From Petaurus breviceps papuanus (lineage: Eukaryota > Chordata > Mammalia > Diprotodontia > Petauridae): a stretch of 64,000 bases of DNA. Below, piece after piece: positions 33,509 through 44,299 of the stretch. The stretch is from contig JAMXIF010000073.1 of assembly GCA_028583685.1 (NCBI GenBank), forward strand, positions 5,969,718-6,033,717, given 5' to 3'. Position 1 is the stretch's first letter. Each line of letters begins with the position of its first letter. Under the pieces are notes generated by a model. It was not told where the DNA came from and made no database searches. It worked only from the letters and a program-made list of their open reading frames with translations. The position numbers and the translations under genes are program-made.

Positions 33509-33839
33509 ATTTTAAGAAATAAAGTACACAATTATTTACTATTTCTGTCCTTTCAGTCTTATTTTTCTCTTTACAGTGTCTAGAGTTTAGGGAATGTTGT
33601 CTATTCAGAGGTTCTTTGACCAAGTCTGTTTTGGAGTCAGAACACTATTGCTAGTATTTACATGGAGTCAAAATAAAACAAGGAGTTTCCTACCCGTATG
33701 ATTTTGAAAAGATACCTCTCATAATGAGAAACCCCATGATGCTATAGAATGTATGCTGGATCTGGAATCAGAGGTCTGGCATTTCTTGGAATTAAAAAAG
33801 GGGGAGCCTTTGAAGGACAGAGGATTACCAGTGAATTAC

Positions 33840-33995
33840 TTTGTCTATCTGTAATATTTCACCTTCACCACATAAGCAAGCCATTTCCTTCCTCCAGTGC
33901 ATATTGGGAAGTCAAATTCTGATACTATCTATACTACCATGAGAATGCCACTTATATTCTCTAGACCTCATTTTCCTTACCTATAAAATTAGGCC
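33840..33995 (+). repeat. MIR-type SINE, diverged
   Basis: AAGCCATTTCCTTCCTCCAG, CTCTAGACCTCATTTTCCTT and TATAAAATTAGGCCATTGG. Confidence 0.4.
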
Positions 33996-34024
33996 ATTGG
34001 AAAAAAAATTTATCTCTCATGTAT

Positions 34025-34230
34025 GGAAAAACATAGCATAATGGATTAAATTCTGGACTTGGAGTCAATGAGACCTAGGTAAATTTACCTTAGGTACTTA
34101 TTAGCTAGGTGACCTCGAACAAGTCCCTTAATATCTCCAGGCCTCAGTTTCCTCATCTGTAAGATGAGGGGGTTTGAAAGTATGATCTGTGATGTCCTCT
34201 CTAACTCTATAAGATGGTGGCTTCATATCC
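34025..34230 (+). repeat. MIR-type CORE-SINE
   Basis: AACATAGCATAATGGATTAA, TACTTATTAGCTAGGTGACC, GGCCTCAGTTTCCTCATCTG and GATGTCCTCTCTAACTCTAT. Confidence 0.8.
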
Positions 34231-34392
34231 AGTATAATGATTTATATCTCTCAGAAAATCCTGAAGAATTTCTAAATATCTGATCTGAACTCTGCTTTGC
34301 CTACTTTTGGAGATGCCTGTATCTTCATATCAATCCATATGCAAGGCCTTATATCACAAAGATGAGTGATTATCGTTAAAAAGCTTCACCAG

Positions 34393-34560
34393 GTGGGGTC
34401 AGCTAGGTGGCACAGTGAATAAAGCACCTGCCCTGAAGTCAGGAGCACCTGAATTCAAAACCGGCCTCAGACACTTAACATTTACTAGCCATGTGACCTT
34501 GGGCAAGTTATGTAACCCCAATTGCCCTCCAAAAAGCAAATAAAATAAAATAAAATAAAC
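34393..34560 (+). repeat. SINE-B
   Basis: GGGTCAGCTAGGTGGCACAG, TGAATTCAAAACCGGCCTCA, TTGGGCAAGTTATGTAACCC and ATTGCCCTCCAAAAAG, with a (TAAAA)n tail. AAGCTTCAC before and AAACTTCAC after are a likely short target-site duplication. Confidence 0.85.
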
Positions 34561-35684
34561 TTCACTCGTTTTCTGTGGGGTTGAATATCCTTCTTTTCAA
34601 TGTTGTGGTTTGCATAGTTCAATCTGCCTTGTTAAAGATACTTATTATAGCAATGGTAGGTTTTTTTGGTGGTGTTTTGGGGGAGAGGGGGTTTGTTTTT
34701 GTTTTGGGGGGGTTTTGCCAATCTAGTGGGGATTAGAAAGGTAAACACCTAGATAGAATTTCTTCCCTTAGCCAATTTATATATTTTAATTTTACGTGTG
34801 CTATAGTAAAAGAATATATAATGAAAATCAGGTAATGTGTACAAGTACTGAGCACATGTTGAAAACTCATAATTTTCTTGCCCAATATATTCTTGGACTT
34901 GTTAGGGGAAAAATTTATACTGCCTAGCAATGAATTCTCTAGTACCTGGCATCATTTAGGAAGGCCTGGAGAGAGTCTGTCTGTTCTTGATAATAGCCTT
35001 CCCATTATCCTAATGTCACCATCATTGCTTCTAGGGAAGGATTCTTTGCCAAAACAGGGCATGCAAATCATTTTCCCATTTGATGAACTTCAGCTAATCT
35101 GTCAATGCGATTACAGGCATTTGTGTGATGGCATAGATATTACATAGCTGTTCTTTGTAAATTAAAGCATATGACCAGGAAAGGAGCCCATTACACAAGA
35201 ATTATTCTGTGGGCTATGTGTTAAATCCAAAATCAAATTACGGTTTAATCGACTATTTCATAGTAATTGCTACATTTTAAGAAAGAAACTACACGATTAT
35301 TTAGGCAGGGTGATATTAAGGATTGATAAATCCAGTGTATAATCTGTGAGGAGAAAGGGGAAGAAGCAAAAGGCATCCTCTTTCTTTTAACGTGGACCTG
35401 GTAGAAGCGGTAACTGAACACAGGTCAACCTCATCCACTTGCTGTCTCTCACATAAAATAGGTAAGCAATCTTTGACTCCATATGATATTTCAAAATAAG
35501 AATGAGTTATACTACGCAAATCATGGTGGGCCATTTGGAGGGGCAGTTACACTTGGAAGAAGGGGATTATTGAAAAGAATGTTCAGCTAAAACAGTTCTT
35601 ATTAGGAGATAAGGAATTGTGGAATCCAAAAATAATATAGATAATATATGATATATGTGCTTATATACATAGACACATATAGTG
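34561..35684. other. Mostly unrecognised; possible conserved non-coding DNA at about 35030-35270
   Basis: 34655-34720 is a G/T-rich run. 35030-35270 has balanced composition with an octamer-like ATGCAAAT (35061), TCAATGCGATTACAGGCATT and TTGTAAATTAAAGC, and no repeat. The direct copy of the 36-bp block from 33503 lies at 35268-35303. Confidence 0.3.
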
Positions 35685-35870
35685 TTCTAACATTTGCAAA
35701 GCACTTTAGAAAAATTATCTCATTTGATCCCTGTTACAGATGAGGAAACTGAGACTCAGATACATTAAATGACTAATTCACAATCACTCAGCTACTGAGT
35801 CAGAGGCAGAAAGTGAAACCAAATTCAACAGCCTTCCCCTATATCATAGTCTTCTGGTTCTCCTTTTCTT
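35685..35870 (-). repeat. MIR, antisense
   Basis: ACATTTGCAAAGCACTTTAG, TATCTCATTTGATCCCTGTT, ACAGATGAGGAAACTGAGAC and AGTCAGAGGCAGAAAGTGA. Confidence 0.85.
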
Positions 35871-35879
35871 CACTCAGTA

Positions 35880-36310
35880 GCTGATGGAGTCTGGTGTACT
35901 AGAATTAGGGCCAGGTTTAGCAATAGGAGAAGTGGGTTCACATCCCAGCTCTGAAACTAACTGCATAATCATGATGAGGAAGTTGCCCAATCTCTCTGAA
36001 CTTCAGTTTCCTCATCGGTAAAATGAGTTTAGGGCAGTTACGTGGCTTGGTGGATGGAGCACTGGCCCTGGAGTCAGGAAGACTCATCTTCCCAAGTTCA
36101 AATCCAGACTTAGATACTTACTAGCCTCATCTGTAAAAGGAGCTAGAGGAGGAAATAGCAAACCACTCCAGTATCTTTGCCCTTCCCCTCAAAAAAAAAA
36201 AAAAAACCAAGAAAAAAAATGGCATCATGAAGTGAAATGAGTCAACAACAAAATGGAACTCATACCATCTCCCTCACATAATTGTTGTAAGGAAACTAAA
36301 TATGCTGCAC
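35880..36310 (+). repeat. MIR-type SINE interrupted by SINE-A
   Basis: Left part to 36028 (GGTGTACTAGAATTAGGGCC, CTTCAGTTTCCTCATCGGTA). The right part resumes at about 36258 with ACTCATACCATCTCCCTCAC and ATTGTTGTAAGG. Confidence 0.75.
36029..36257 (+). repeat. SINE-A
   Basis: GGGCAGTTACGTGGCTTGGT, CCCTGGAGTCAGGAAGACTC, AAACCACTCCAGTATCTTTG and AGTCAACAACAAAATG, with an internal A-run at about 36191-36206. The core's middle is deleted (ACTTACTAGCCTCATCTG). Confidence 0.85.
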
Positions 36311-36379
36311 AAATATGGCAATGATGATGACAATAAGGAGAAGGAGGCAGCAAGATACTCAAGGAAAGAGACAAGAGGT

Positions 36380-36690
36380 AGCATGTTCACCACCACCTTC
36401 ACCACTGCCTCCCCACAAGTCATGCTGGAGATAACTCAGGACCCTGAAACCAAGAGTACTGCAATGTTTTCAGTGGAGCATCCATAACAAAACAAGACAA
36501 AGCAGCCCTAGGGAGGTGCAGCCTTGCAACTTCTCCTGCAGGGGTTACAACTGCATTTAATGAAAACTCAGAAAAGAAAGTTATGGTCAATGAAGTCTTG
36601 GGCACTGTCAGTTCAGCAATAGAAACTGGCATCATTTTATCAGTGGAAATAACATTAAAGATATTACCATTTGTTTTGCCACTGCATCCT
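36380..36690 (+). pseudogene. Probable Y-box protein (YBX3-like) processed pseudogene fragment
   Basis: Y-box proteins bind RNA and DNA through a cold-shock domain. From 36571 the bases GAAAAGAAAGTTATGGTC, then GAAGTCTTGGGCACTGTCA, align with the codons for the EKKV...KVLGTVKWF start of the domain, and a weaker match runs on through the [21 protein letters not shown] codons. Upstream, codons for a T-rich stretch followed by SPQ...TQDPETKS resemble the TTTTTTLPQ...PQDPAPKS N-terminus of YBX3. Frameshifts and substitutions are numerous and the fragment stops within the domain. No tail or target-site duplication is visible. An older retrocopy is the simplest reading; YBX1 is the alternative parent. 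Confidence 0.5.
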
Positions 36691-36724
36691 AACAGTCACA
36701 AAAACTGACTGGCAGCTGAAAACT

Positions 36725-36860
36725 TTCATATGTATTATCTCCCCCATTAGAACATGGACTCTGAGAGCAGAGACTGTGTTACTTTTCCATTTATATCCCC
36801 AGTCCTTAGTACAGGACTTTGCATACAGTAAGTACTTAATAAATGCTTTATGCCTTTATC
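36725..36860 (+). repeat. L2 3' end
   Basis: TCTCCCCCATTAGAACATGG, GAGAGCAGAGACTGTGTTAC, TATCCCCAGTCCTTAGTACA and CTTAATAAATGC. Confidence 0.85.
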
Positions 36861-36984
36861 TTGAGCATGTCACTTTACATTTGTATAATAAGAGAATTAG
36901 AATAAGGGAACTGGAATTGATAAATCTTTAAAGTCCCTCAGGGTTCAAATGTTCCATGATCCTCTTATACTGGGTAATTACTTT

Positions 36985-37216
36985 TAAGGGCAGCAGACAG
37001 AGAACTAGGTATGAAGTCAGAAGGACTTATCTTCCTGAGTTCAAATCTGGCTTTAGGTACTATCTGTGTGACCCTGGAGCAAGTCACTTAACCCCTTTTT
37101 CCTCAGTTTCCTCCTCTGTAAAATGAGTGGGAAAGGGAAATGGCAAACCACTCCAGTATCTTTGCCAAGAAAGCCCCAAATGGGATCATGAAGAGTAAGA
37201 ACAACAATAAACAACA
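36985..37216 (+). repeat. SINE-A
   Basis: GGGCAGCAGACAGAGAACTA, CTGAGTTCAAATCTGGCTTT, AAACCACTCCAGTATCTTTG, CCAAATGGGATCATGAAGAG and a AACAACAATAAACAAC tail. Confidence 0.9.
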
Positions 37217-37715
37217 CTTTTAATGTCCTACACAAAAATTGTGTTTCAAACTAACTTGGTTTTAATTTCCTAAATTTGCTGAATATTGACTGAGTGCTGG
37301 TGCAAAATTCTCCACTGAGCGGCAGGCAAAATTTGATATTGTTGAAGAGTTAAAATCTATTTAAAACTTTTGAAAGAGCATTAAAGGATTTGAAAATCTC
37401 AATAATATCCTGTAGTCCATCCCCCTCTCTAAGAATGTTCAGAAAGAAGAATGAACTTTCAGTTTGATGCATGCAGAGTAGTTTTTTTAAGCTCATCTCC
37501 ATCTTTGAATTCAATATTAATGATCACTAAGATCATTCTCAATAGTATTGTGATTCAAATGAAGGTATTAGATGATATATATGTGTATTTATGGGCTCAT
37601 ACATCCATATATGATGAAAAAGTAAGAAAATTGCCAGTACAAGTCATGATTAGAATGACTTGGGCTCCACCTTTCTCGATGAGGACCTGATCATCCTAAA
37701 CTTGCAATTAAGGTA
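37217..37715. other. No recognised feature
   Basis: AT-rich; nothing recognised. Confidence 0.35.
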
Positions 37716-37905
37716 CAGTAGATCATAGATTTATAGCTTGAAGGAAACATAGAGATTATCTATTCTAACCCCACATGTTAGAGAGGAGGAAAATGAGTCC
37801 TGGAGAGTTTATTGTCAAGGTCCCACAGTTAGACAGAGGAAAAACTACAACTTCAATACAGTTTCATTGATTCCAGATCTGCCACTTATTCCATTGTACC
37901 CGAAT
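37716..37905 (-). repeat. MIR-type element, antisense
   Basis: ATAGATTTATAGCTTGAAGG, TCTATTCTAACCCCACATGT, GGTCCCACAGTTAGACAGAG and CCACTTATTCCATTGTACC. Confidence 0.65.
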
Positions 37906-38435
37906 GGAGACATAATGAGATGTGATGGGGGAAAAAGGGAAAGAATATGGACAATTGCAAATAAAAACAGATCAGCAATGCCTTCAGGGTTGGGAGCATA
38001 GGATCCTATTTATACTTAATAGCATTTATAGAAACTAATATTCAAATAATGCTCAATTTTCAAGAACTAAGATTTGATGAGAAAAGATAACACTACTCTT
38101 TAGTCGAAGACTGAGCTGTAGAAATTTCTTACCAATTTATATGTATGTATATAGGTATATTCATGTGTATATATCCATATACAAACATATGTGAGTGTTG
38201 ATCTCAAAAGATAGTAAATTGTTTAGATGTTCCTAAAAGATTATATTTTCAAGTTGGACAGAAAGCAATTTTGTGCTGTTTTTGTTTTTTACCAAGCCTA
38301 TAGTCAGGGCTTATTTTCTTCCTCCAAGTCAATTGTTACTCTAAGGAAGGAAAGGTCATTTTGTTTCTGAGTTATTGAATGGGTAAAGAAAAGGGAGTGT
38401 CACATTTCTTGAGAGAGCTAGATCCTAAATATTTT
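37906..38435. other. No recognised feature
   Basis: AT-rich; nothing recognised beyond a TATGTATGTATATAGG stretch near 38140. Confidence 0.35.
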
Positions 38436-38439
38436 ATTC

Positions 38440-38640
38440 TGGTATAGAATCATAGCTGGAGGTCACTTCAGAGAACATCTAATCCTACCCATATAAGAGT
38501 TGAAATCACCTCTATGACATTTCCAGTAAGTGATTATCTAAAGGCCTCCAGTGAGGGGACTCACACCCTCAACACAATCTAGTCCACCTTTGGGCAGTTC
38601 TTATGACAGATAGCATGTAGTAAGTGATAAAAGTGCACAC
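38440..38640 (-). mobile_element. CR1/L3-like LINE 3' fragment, antisense
   Basis: AGGCCTCCAGTGAGGGGACT, then CACACCCTCAACACAATCTA and TTTGGGCAGTTCTTATGACA follow the order of antisense CR1/L3 3' ends ('ctccagtgaagg...ccattccactttcggacagctct'). Strongly diverged. Confidence 0.55.
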
Positions 38641-38989
38641 AGTGGTGTTGCCAGAGCTATAACCACTCAAACCTATTTTACTCTGCTGATTTCTGTTATT
38701 TACAAAAAGCAACTAATTAATTGATTTAGTAACTTGCTGAGGGGATGTGTTACATTATTTTCGCCTCAAGATGACATCCCCTTTCCACAAAAGCCCATAT
38801 GCATTATCAGCTAGGTGCCCCCCCTCCAGATTAATAGAAGCCTAGAGATTTGACCTTAAATATAGCCAAAAAAATTATTAAAAATTTAAAATTCATCTCA
38901 TCCTTGCTCTTTAACATTCATGCCAGTTTGAATATTCCTTTCTTTTTTCATGATCCTCCATTCATATGATTTGACAATTATTTTTCTTT
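38641..38989. other. No recognised feature
   Basis: Nothing recognised. Confidence 0.35.
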
Positions 38990-39690
38990 TTATATTTTAA
39001 TAACTTTCATTTTCATACCACTTATATTACCTAATTTTCTCCTCCCTCTCCCTCTTCTCAGAGAGATATCCTTTATAGTAAAAAAGAAAAAAAGCATCTT
39101 ATCAAAACTAACCAACACAAGAAAATGCCTGATATCATGGTGTCCCACAGCCAGTCTCTCACTTTTGCAAAGAATGGTGACAGATACATTCTCATATCTC
39201 TTCTTTGAGGCCAAGCTTAGTCATTACAATTTCACAGCATTGTTTTATTTCTTTTGTTATTAAGTGGCACATATTCTATTTATATTGTTGTAGTCATTGT
39301 GTGAGTTAGTTTCTTGTCTCCACTTACTTCAGTCTCTATCAGTTCATATACATCTTCCCATGACTCTGTATTTATTCATCATACTCATCATTCTTAATGT
39401 ATATTTCATTATGTTCATTACTTGTTTACTATTCCACAATCAGTGGGTATCACCTTTGCTTTCAATTCTTTGCTACTATAAAAAGTACTGCTATCAATAT
39501 TTTGATGTATATGGTACTTTATCATTGAGATGTTTGGGGAATATATCTAACAGTAAAGACTCTCGATCAAAGGATATAGATATTTTGGTGACTTTCTTAG
39601 CATAATTAAAAATTGCTTTCCTGAATGTTTGGACTAATTCATTACTCCACTAATAGATCATTAATCCCACCTTCAATAATTCACATTTGA
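38990..39690 (-). mobile_element. L1 3' fragment, antisense
   Basis: TGTGTGAGTTAGTTTCTTGT, CTTCAGTCTCTATCAGTTCA, ATCTTCCCATGACTCTGTAT, then TTGCTACTATAAAAAGTACT and TCGATCAAAGGATATAG follow the antisense marsupial L1 3' region. An older copy than the one at 45331. Confidence 0.6.
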
Positions 39691-41439
39691 TAGTTATCAA
39701 GTAATATATAAACCTAAATAAAGACTAAAAATGCTTCCAAATAGCAAAGTTCAAATTTCATTGCAGTTTGGATCAATTGCCTCATTTTCCAACCATACTC
39801 CAATCTGGAAAAGAGAAGAATGAGAATCTAAAAAAATTTTTTAAAGAAAGAAAGCATTTGACAAGTGCTATAGATTTTAAGGTAAAAAGAGTTGAGGGAA
39901 ACTCTGATTTGGGGTTCTGTTTAATCACACCATGGCACTTTCATGGCATGGCATGCTTCTTTGACCAGTCAGACCCCATCCTACTCCAATATGCTTACCC
40001 ACTTTCCACTTCTTCCCATCTCCCATACGTTCACAGCTTTGAGGTTCTCTGCTTAAAGCTAAATAACATTCCAGGAGCAGGTTTAATTCTCTCTACTCTA
40101 ACTGGCTTAGCTGTCAGGATTGTGGGGCCCCACTGCCTTCCCTGCCCAGCCTGCTGTGCCAGCAGAATACAAACACTGGCATGCTCTACCAAACTGAAAA
40201 GGCTTTGGCTATGAGCATGTAAACAGAGGACCAACCTCACTAAATTGGAAGCTTATCCATGAAATAGCAGGTGAATGTTTTGGCAATAGCAGCTAATGAA
40301 ACCTGTACTAAGTCATGGAAGTCTGCAGGAATCAAAGGGGCAACTCACGCCAACGAAATCTCAAATATCTTTTGAAGTACATTAATTCACTATTCGTTTA
40401 ACTCACCTTGTGAGTGACAATCCTTTCAGCATCAAGCTTGAAGCGGGCCATGCCTAGAAAGCAGGTGAATATTTCTCAAGGCGCTGAAATACACTGATTT
40501 TGCCTTTCTAGCATCTCGCTTATGATTCTGGCCCGGAGATGACTAGTACACATTTCATACTTATACTCTATGTGTTGTCAATACACATATCGAGGTTTCC
40601 TTTGTGAGTAATTGTCCATAAAGTCCATAATCAGCAATCCGCAATAACTCTAGCGGCTAACTTGGCCTTACAGGTGGTATTCAATTAATAATTTTAAAAT
40701 CAATAATCACTGGGAATTGCAAACAAAAATGAAACGATCCCTGTCTCCAGTAACATATTCTACAGACAGAGACAACATGTACATACAGAACATTCCAAAA
40801 ATAGTGTGATTTTAAGTTTTCATGTTTATTTAATATTTAATTAAGCTTTAATAGCTATTTGACAACTATTAAAACTGAAAACTGCACTAAGACTTTTGGA
40901 ATTCTCTATACTTACAAAATCCTAGATACATTTTAATTGAATTAAACCAGAATATATGTATTAAGCACATACCCTATGCAAGAAATTTTCGCTAAGTAGG
41001 AAAAGACATGGTCCATACCTTTGAAGAGATAGCTGCCCCTACAGTGTAGTGGTAGTGGGTTCATAAACTCCTTGATGTGGTTACCTCCCCTAATGAGGAA
41101 GATCACAACTCAACACTTTCTCAGCCTTTATGATTCTTGTTCATGTGCTTAAGTATATCCTCTATAGGACTTCTGCACAAGCTAGAGATCTTTTCCTAGG
41201 GTATTTAACATCTTTAGCAAAACAGGAAAGCAATCAGGTGTTTCATATCTTATCCATCATTCTTGTATTGGTCACTTTTGCTGATTTTTTCATCTTTTTG
41301 TCTTCAGAAATATTATTTGTTATATGGTATGACCCTCTGTGATGGGAGCATGGCAAGGTTACTGGGGAAAATGTTAATTTTTTTAAAAGACACCAACAAA
41401 AGTTTAAAAAAAATAAGATAAATCCACTAATTAGGACTG
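39691..41439. other. Largely repeat-free stretch with possible conserved non-coding DNA at 40290-40690
   Basis: A 148-codon ORF (39768-40214) has no domain and is not supported. From 40290 to 40690 the sequence has several CpGs unusual for this AT-rich neighbourhood (CTCACGCCAACGAAATC, GAAGCGGGCCATGCC, CAAGGCGCTGAAATACAC, AATCCGCAATAACTC) and no repeat. A small antisense L2 tail is at about 40945-41010 (TTAAGCACATACCCTATGCA). Confidence 0.35.
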
Positions 41440-41610
41440 TCTGGTCATACAATGTGAAGCTGTAAGGAGCCTAAGAAAGCACCTATTTAGCTCTGCCCTT
41501 TTATTTTGCAGATAAGATCACTGAGGCCCAATTATTTGAAGTAAACTTCCTGAAAGTAACACAACTGACTTATCTGACAAAGTGTTAGGAAATAAATGAC
41601 CTTAAAGGAT
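41440..41610 (-). repeat. MIR-type element, antisense
   Basis: GGAGCCTAAGAAAGCACCTA, TTTGCAGATAAGATCACTGA and GGCCCAATTATTTGAAGTAA. Confidence 0.6.
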
Positions 41611-41644
41611 TTGCTTTTATGGCAAAGATTTGTTTTTCATATGC

Positions 41645-42035
41645 CAAGAGAGGCACTATGGTATAATTGATAGAGATTAGTCCTTGGCATCTAAAGTCAA
41701 ATACAACCCCTGATAAATATTAGGTGGAACAGTGAATAGAGTGCCAGGTCTGGACTCAGGAAGACTAATCTTCATGAGTTCAAATTTAGCCTCAGACACT
41801 TAGTAGTTATGTGATCCTGGGCAAGTCACTTAGCCTGGTTCACCTCAGTTTCCTCATCTGTAAAATGAGCTGGAGAGGGAAATAGCAAACCACTCCCATA
41901 TCTTGGCAAAAGAAAAATCCAAATGGGGTCACCAAGAGTTAGACACAACTGAAATAACTGAACAACAGTAACAACCCTGGTCAACCATTTACCTCCTGGG
42001 AGGCCCAAAGAATTCTCTAAGACTCCAAGTTCCAT
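41645..42035 (+). repeat. MIR-type SINE interrupted by SINE-A
   Basis: Left part 41645-41715 (GAGGCACTATGGTATAATTG, CTAAAGTCAAATACAACCCC). Right part from about 41973 (GGTCAACCATTTACCTCCTG, GACTCCAAGTTCC). Confidence 0.65.
41716..41972 (+). repeat. SINE-A
   Basis: TAGGTGGAACAGTGAATAGA, GGTCTGGACTCAGGAAGACT, AATGAGCTGGAGAGGGAAAT, CCAAATGGGGTCACCAAGAG and ACTGAACAACAGTAACAA. Confidence 0.9.
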
Positions 42036-42326
42036 AGTAGATACTGATCTATATTTTAAGATTTATTGATTTGTTTTGTTTTTATATTAAACATATTTAC
42101 AGTTTATTCTCATACATGAGTGCTTTCTTATCACAAAGGAAAACAATTAAGTAAAAGTGATAATATAGTGGATGGTGATCTCATCTGAAACTCTATGCAA
42201 TATTACATATTTCTAGGCCTCTTCACCTCTCTATTTGGAAAGAAAAATCTATTTTCTCTCTTTTCCAAGTCCCTGCCACTACCAGAGTGGAGAAAAAAAG
42301 ACAAATTTCTTTTAACAAACATGCAT

Positions 42327-42927
42327 TGTGGGGAGCCAAAGAAGCCTGGTTCAGAACTCAGATATTGAATCCTAACAGTGGACTTTAAAACAAGAATCTG
42401 TTTGAGATGCGACTTTTTGTTAAGTTAGCTCCTGAGTTCTTTCTTATGGGTTACATTTATAAGGATGTTACTTGAGTTCTGAGATCAATAGGCTAAACCT
42501 CAAGATTTTAGTTATTGAGAGCCAAAATATTTGATTCAGCACTCAGGTATCTTTGGGTGGTTAGCTCTAAATGTGATGTCTTTTGAGGATTGAAGCTTTG
42601 GCTTTGAAGTTTGCTCTCAATTGTATATGTTTATGACTGTGGCTACATTACCTGAGGCCTAGATCAAAGGTCTTACCCTAAGACTTTAGTCTCCTAGGTA
42701 ACAAATCCTTATCAAATTATCTAATCTGTGCTACTTCCAGGATACAACAGACTAGCTAATGATTATAAAACTTGAGTCCTCTTCCTTTGTCTCTTTTGCT
42801 CTATAAAAACCTTGTCCTGAGAATCAATAAATGGAGTTCATCGTTCTTCTGTGTACTACCCACATGGTCATTTCTGATTCACGTCTCTGGATCATGCTAA
42901 GTGCTGAACACTGAGCAGCCCACAGCA
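42327..42927 (+). mobile_element. Solo LTR, class II (beta-/ERVK-like)
   Basis: The 601-bp unit starts TGTGGGGAGCC and ends AGCCCACAGCA, with a 6-bp target-site duplication, ATGCAT, at 42321-42326 and 42928-42933. It has a TATA box in CTCTATAAAAACC and AATAAA about 30 bp further on (42827), the normal U3-R-U5 order. The TGTGGGGAGCC start and 6-bp duplication fit class II elements. Only one LTR is present, the usual product of recombination between two LTRs. Age: moderate; ends and duplication are still readable. Confidence 0.8.
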
Positions 42928-43031
42928 ATGCATAGTCAAGCAACACACATTCCCTCAAAGACCGTGACTTATCTATATTAGCAAAGATAGTTTCTTCACA
43001 GAAAGTTCCCTTATACCAATACAACCACAGG

Positions 43032-43034
<3 letters not shown>

Positions 43035-43073
<39 letters not shown>
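43035..43073. repeat. (CA)n microsatellite
   Basis: About 19 uninterrupted CA units. The minus-strand ORF across it is an artefact. Confidence 0.97.
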
Positions 43074-43077
<4 letters not shown>

Positions 43078-44044
43078 CTCACACACAGAAAGAGACAGAG
43101 AGATCTAGTTAATATTTCTATCTACTGCTTATAAGTAAAATTTCTAGAACTCTTTAAAATTTTATTCTTTTAAATAAATTAAAGATTCCCTCCTAACTAC
43201 AATTCCCCAATTCCATACTCCATATGTGTTCAATAAAACTTTTATCTCACACAGGTTAAAAAATGTCAAACTAAGTACAACTCCATCTCAATTATAAAAA
43301 ATTCTGAATTAGCAGAATATAAGATATAATTAATCCATTGTCCTAGGACCTTTATGCTAGGACACGGTAACAATTACATTTTGAAATAAAAAAAAACAAG
43401 AAGGCACATCTGTCTGTTGCTTCTGCCCTACATAGCTAATGCATTTCCAAAATAATGTGCTCAAATCTGAGTTCAAAAGCTTGAAGGCAAAAAAACTCAA
43501 GTACACTTGAATTGACCTTTTACTGACTGTGACTGATAGCTATGATGTATACACTCTTAGCATGACCAACTCAAAAGCACATCCTGAAAATGTAGTCTGG
43601 ATGGATAGATAGCTCAGCTCTCTATCAAAATAAAGCACTGAGGTAGGTACATTCAACAGAGGCACAAGAAGTTATTTCACCGAGAATTCAAGCTCTAGAT
43701 CAGTCTTTGAAAGATCTGTGTGTTTTTGTGGATTCTGGCACTACCATTAGAGGTAGGATTAGTTTTAAAGACAATAATGAAGTACGTGAAATTAGTCTTT
43801 GAGACTCATGTCTCTTGACATAATCCTTTTCCTAGGCCTCCCTTAAGGAAAAATTCATAATGGGAAAAAGTTTCATTTCTAGGATTATTCAAAATATTTT
43901 AATCTGATTTAACTATGGCAGATAGAAGCAATGTTGCATAGTGGCTCAAAGTCAGGATGGTTTCCTGCTTTATGATATAGTTTGAGTTCTAAAGTTTGTA
44001 TTCTACTTTCATTTCTATTTTTTCCACCATTTCCCTTCGTGTTT
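43074..44044. other. No recognised feature
   Basis: AT-rich; no repeat or gene recognised. Confidence 0.35.
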
Positions 44045-44180
44045 TTAACCTTTTATTATTTCAGATGAAATTTGTTCTTATTTTGTCTAATTTTAGGAAA
44101 TAATTCATTGGTTAATTTGGTTGATATGACATTAAAACTATAGATTAATTTAGATAATATTAGCATATTTATTAAACTGT
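44045..44180 (-). mobile_element. Small L1 ORF2 fragment, antisense
   Basis: TTTCAGATGAAATTTGTTCT...GTTAATTTGGTTGATATGA...TAGATTAATTTAGATAATAT parallels 46295-46400 of the large L1 (CCAGATGAATTTTGTTATTA...GATTAATTTAGGTGGAA). It lies just upstream of the L2. Confidence 0.6.
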
Positions 44181-44299
44181 CATGGTCCAACCAGGAAAGA
44201 TAAACTGTGTTCAATTATTTATCTTCCAATACTAAACTCTTTGAATTAATTTACATTCATTTCTCTTTTTACTTATCTCTTCCTTCCCCCTCACACATA

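Noticed and set aside
39768-40214. 148-codon ORF
   Set aside because: No domain, low-complexity start, no exon signals that I could support.
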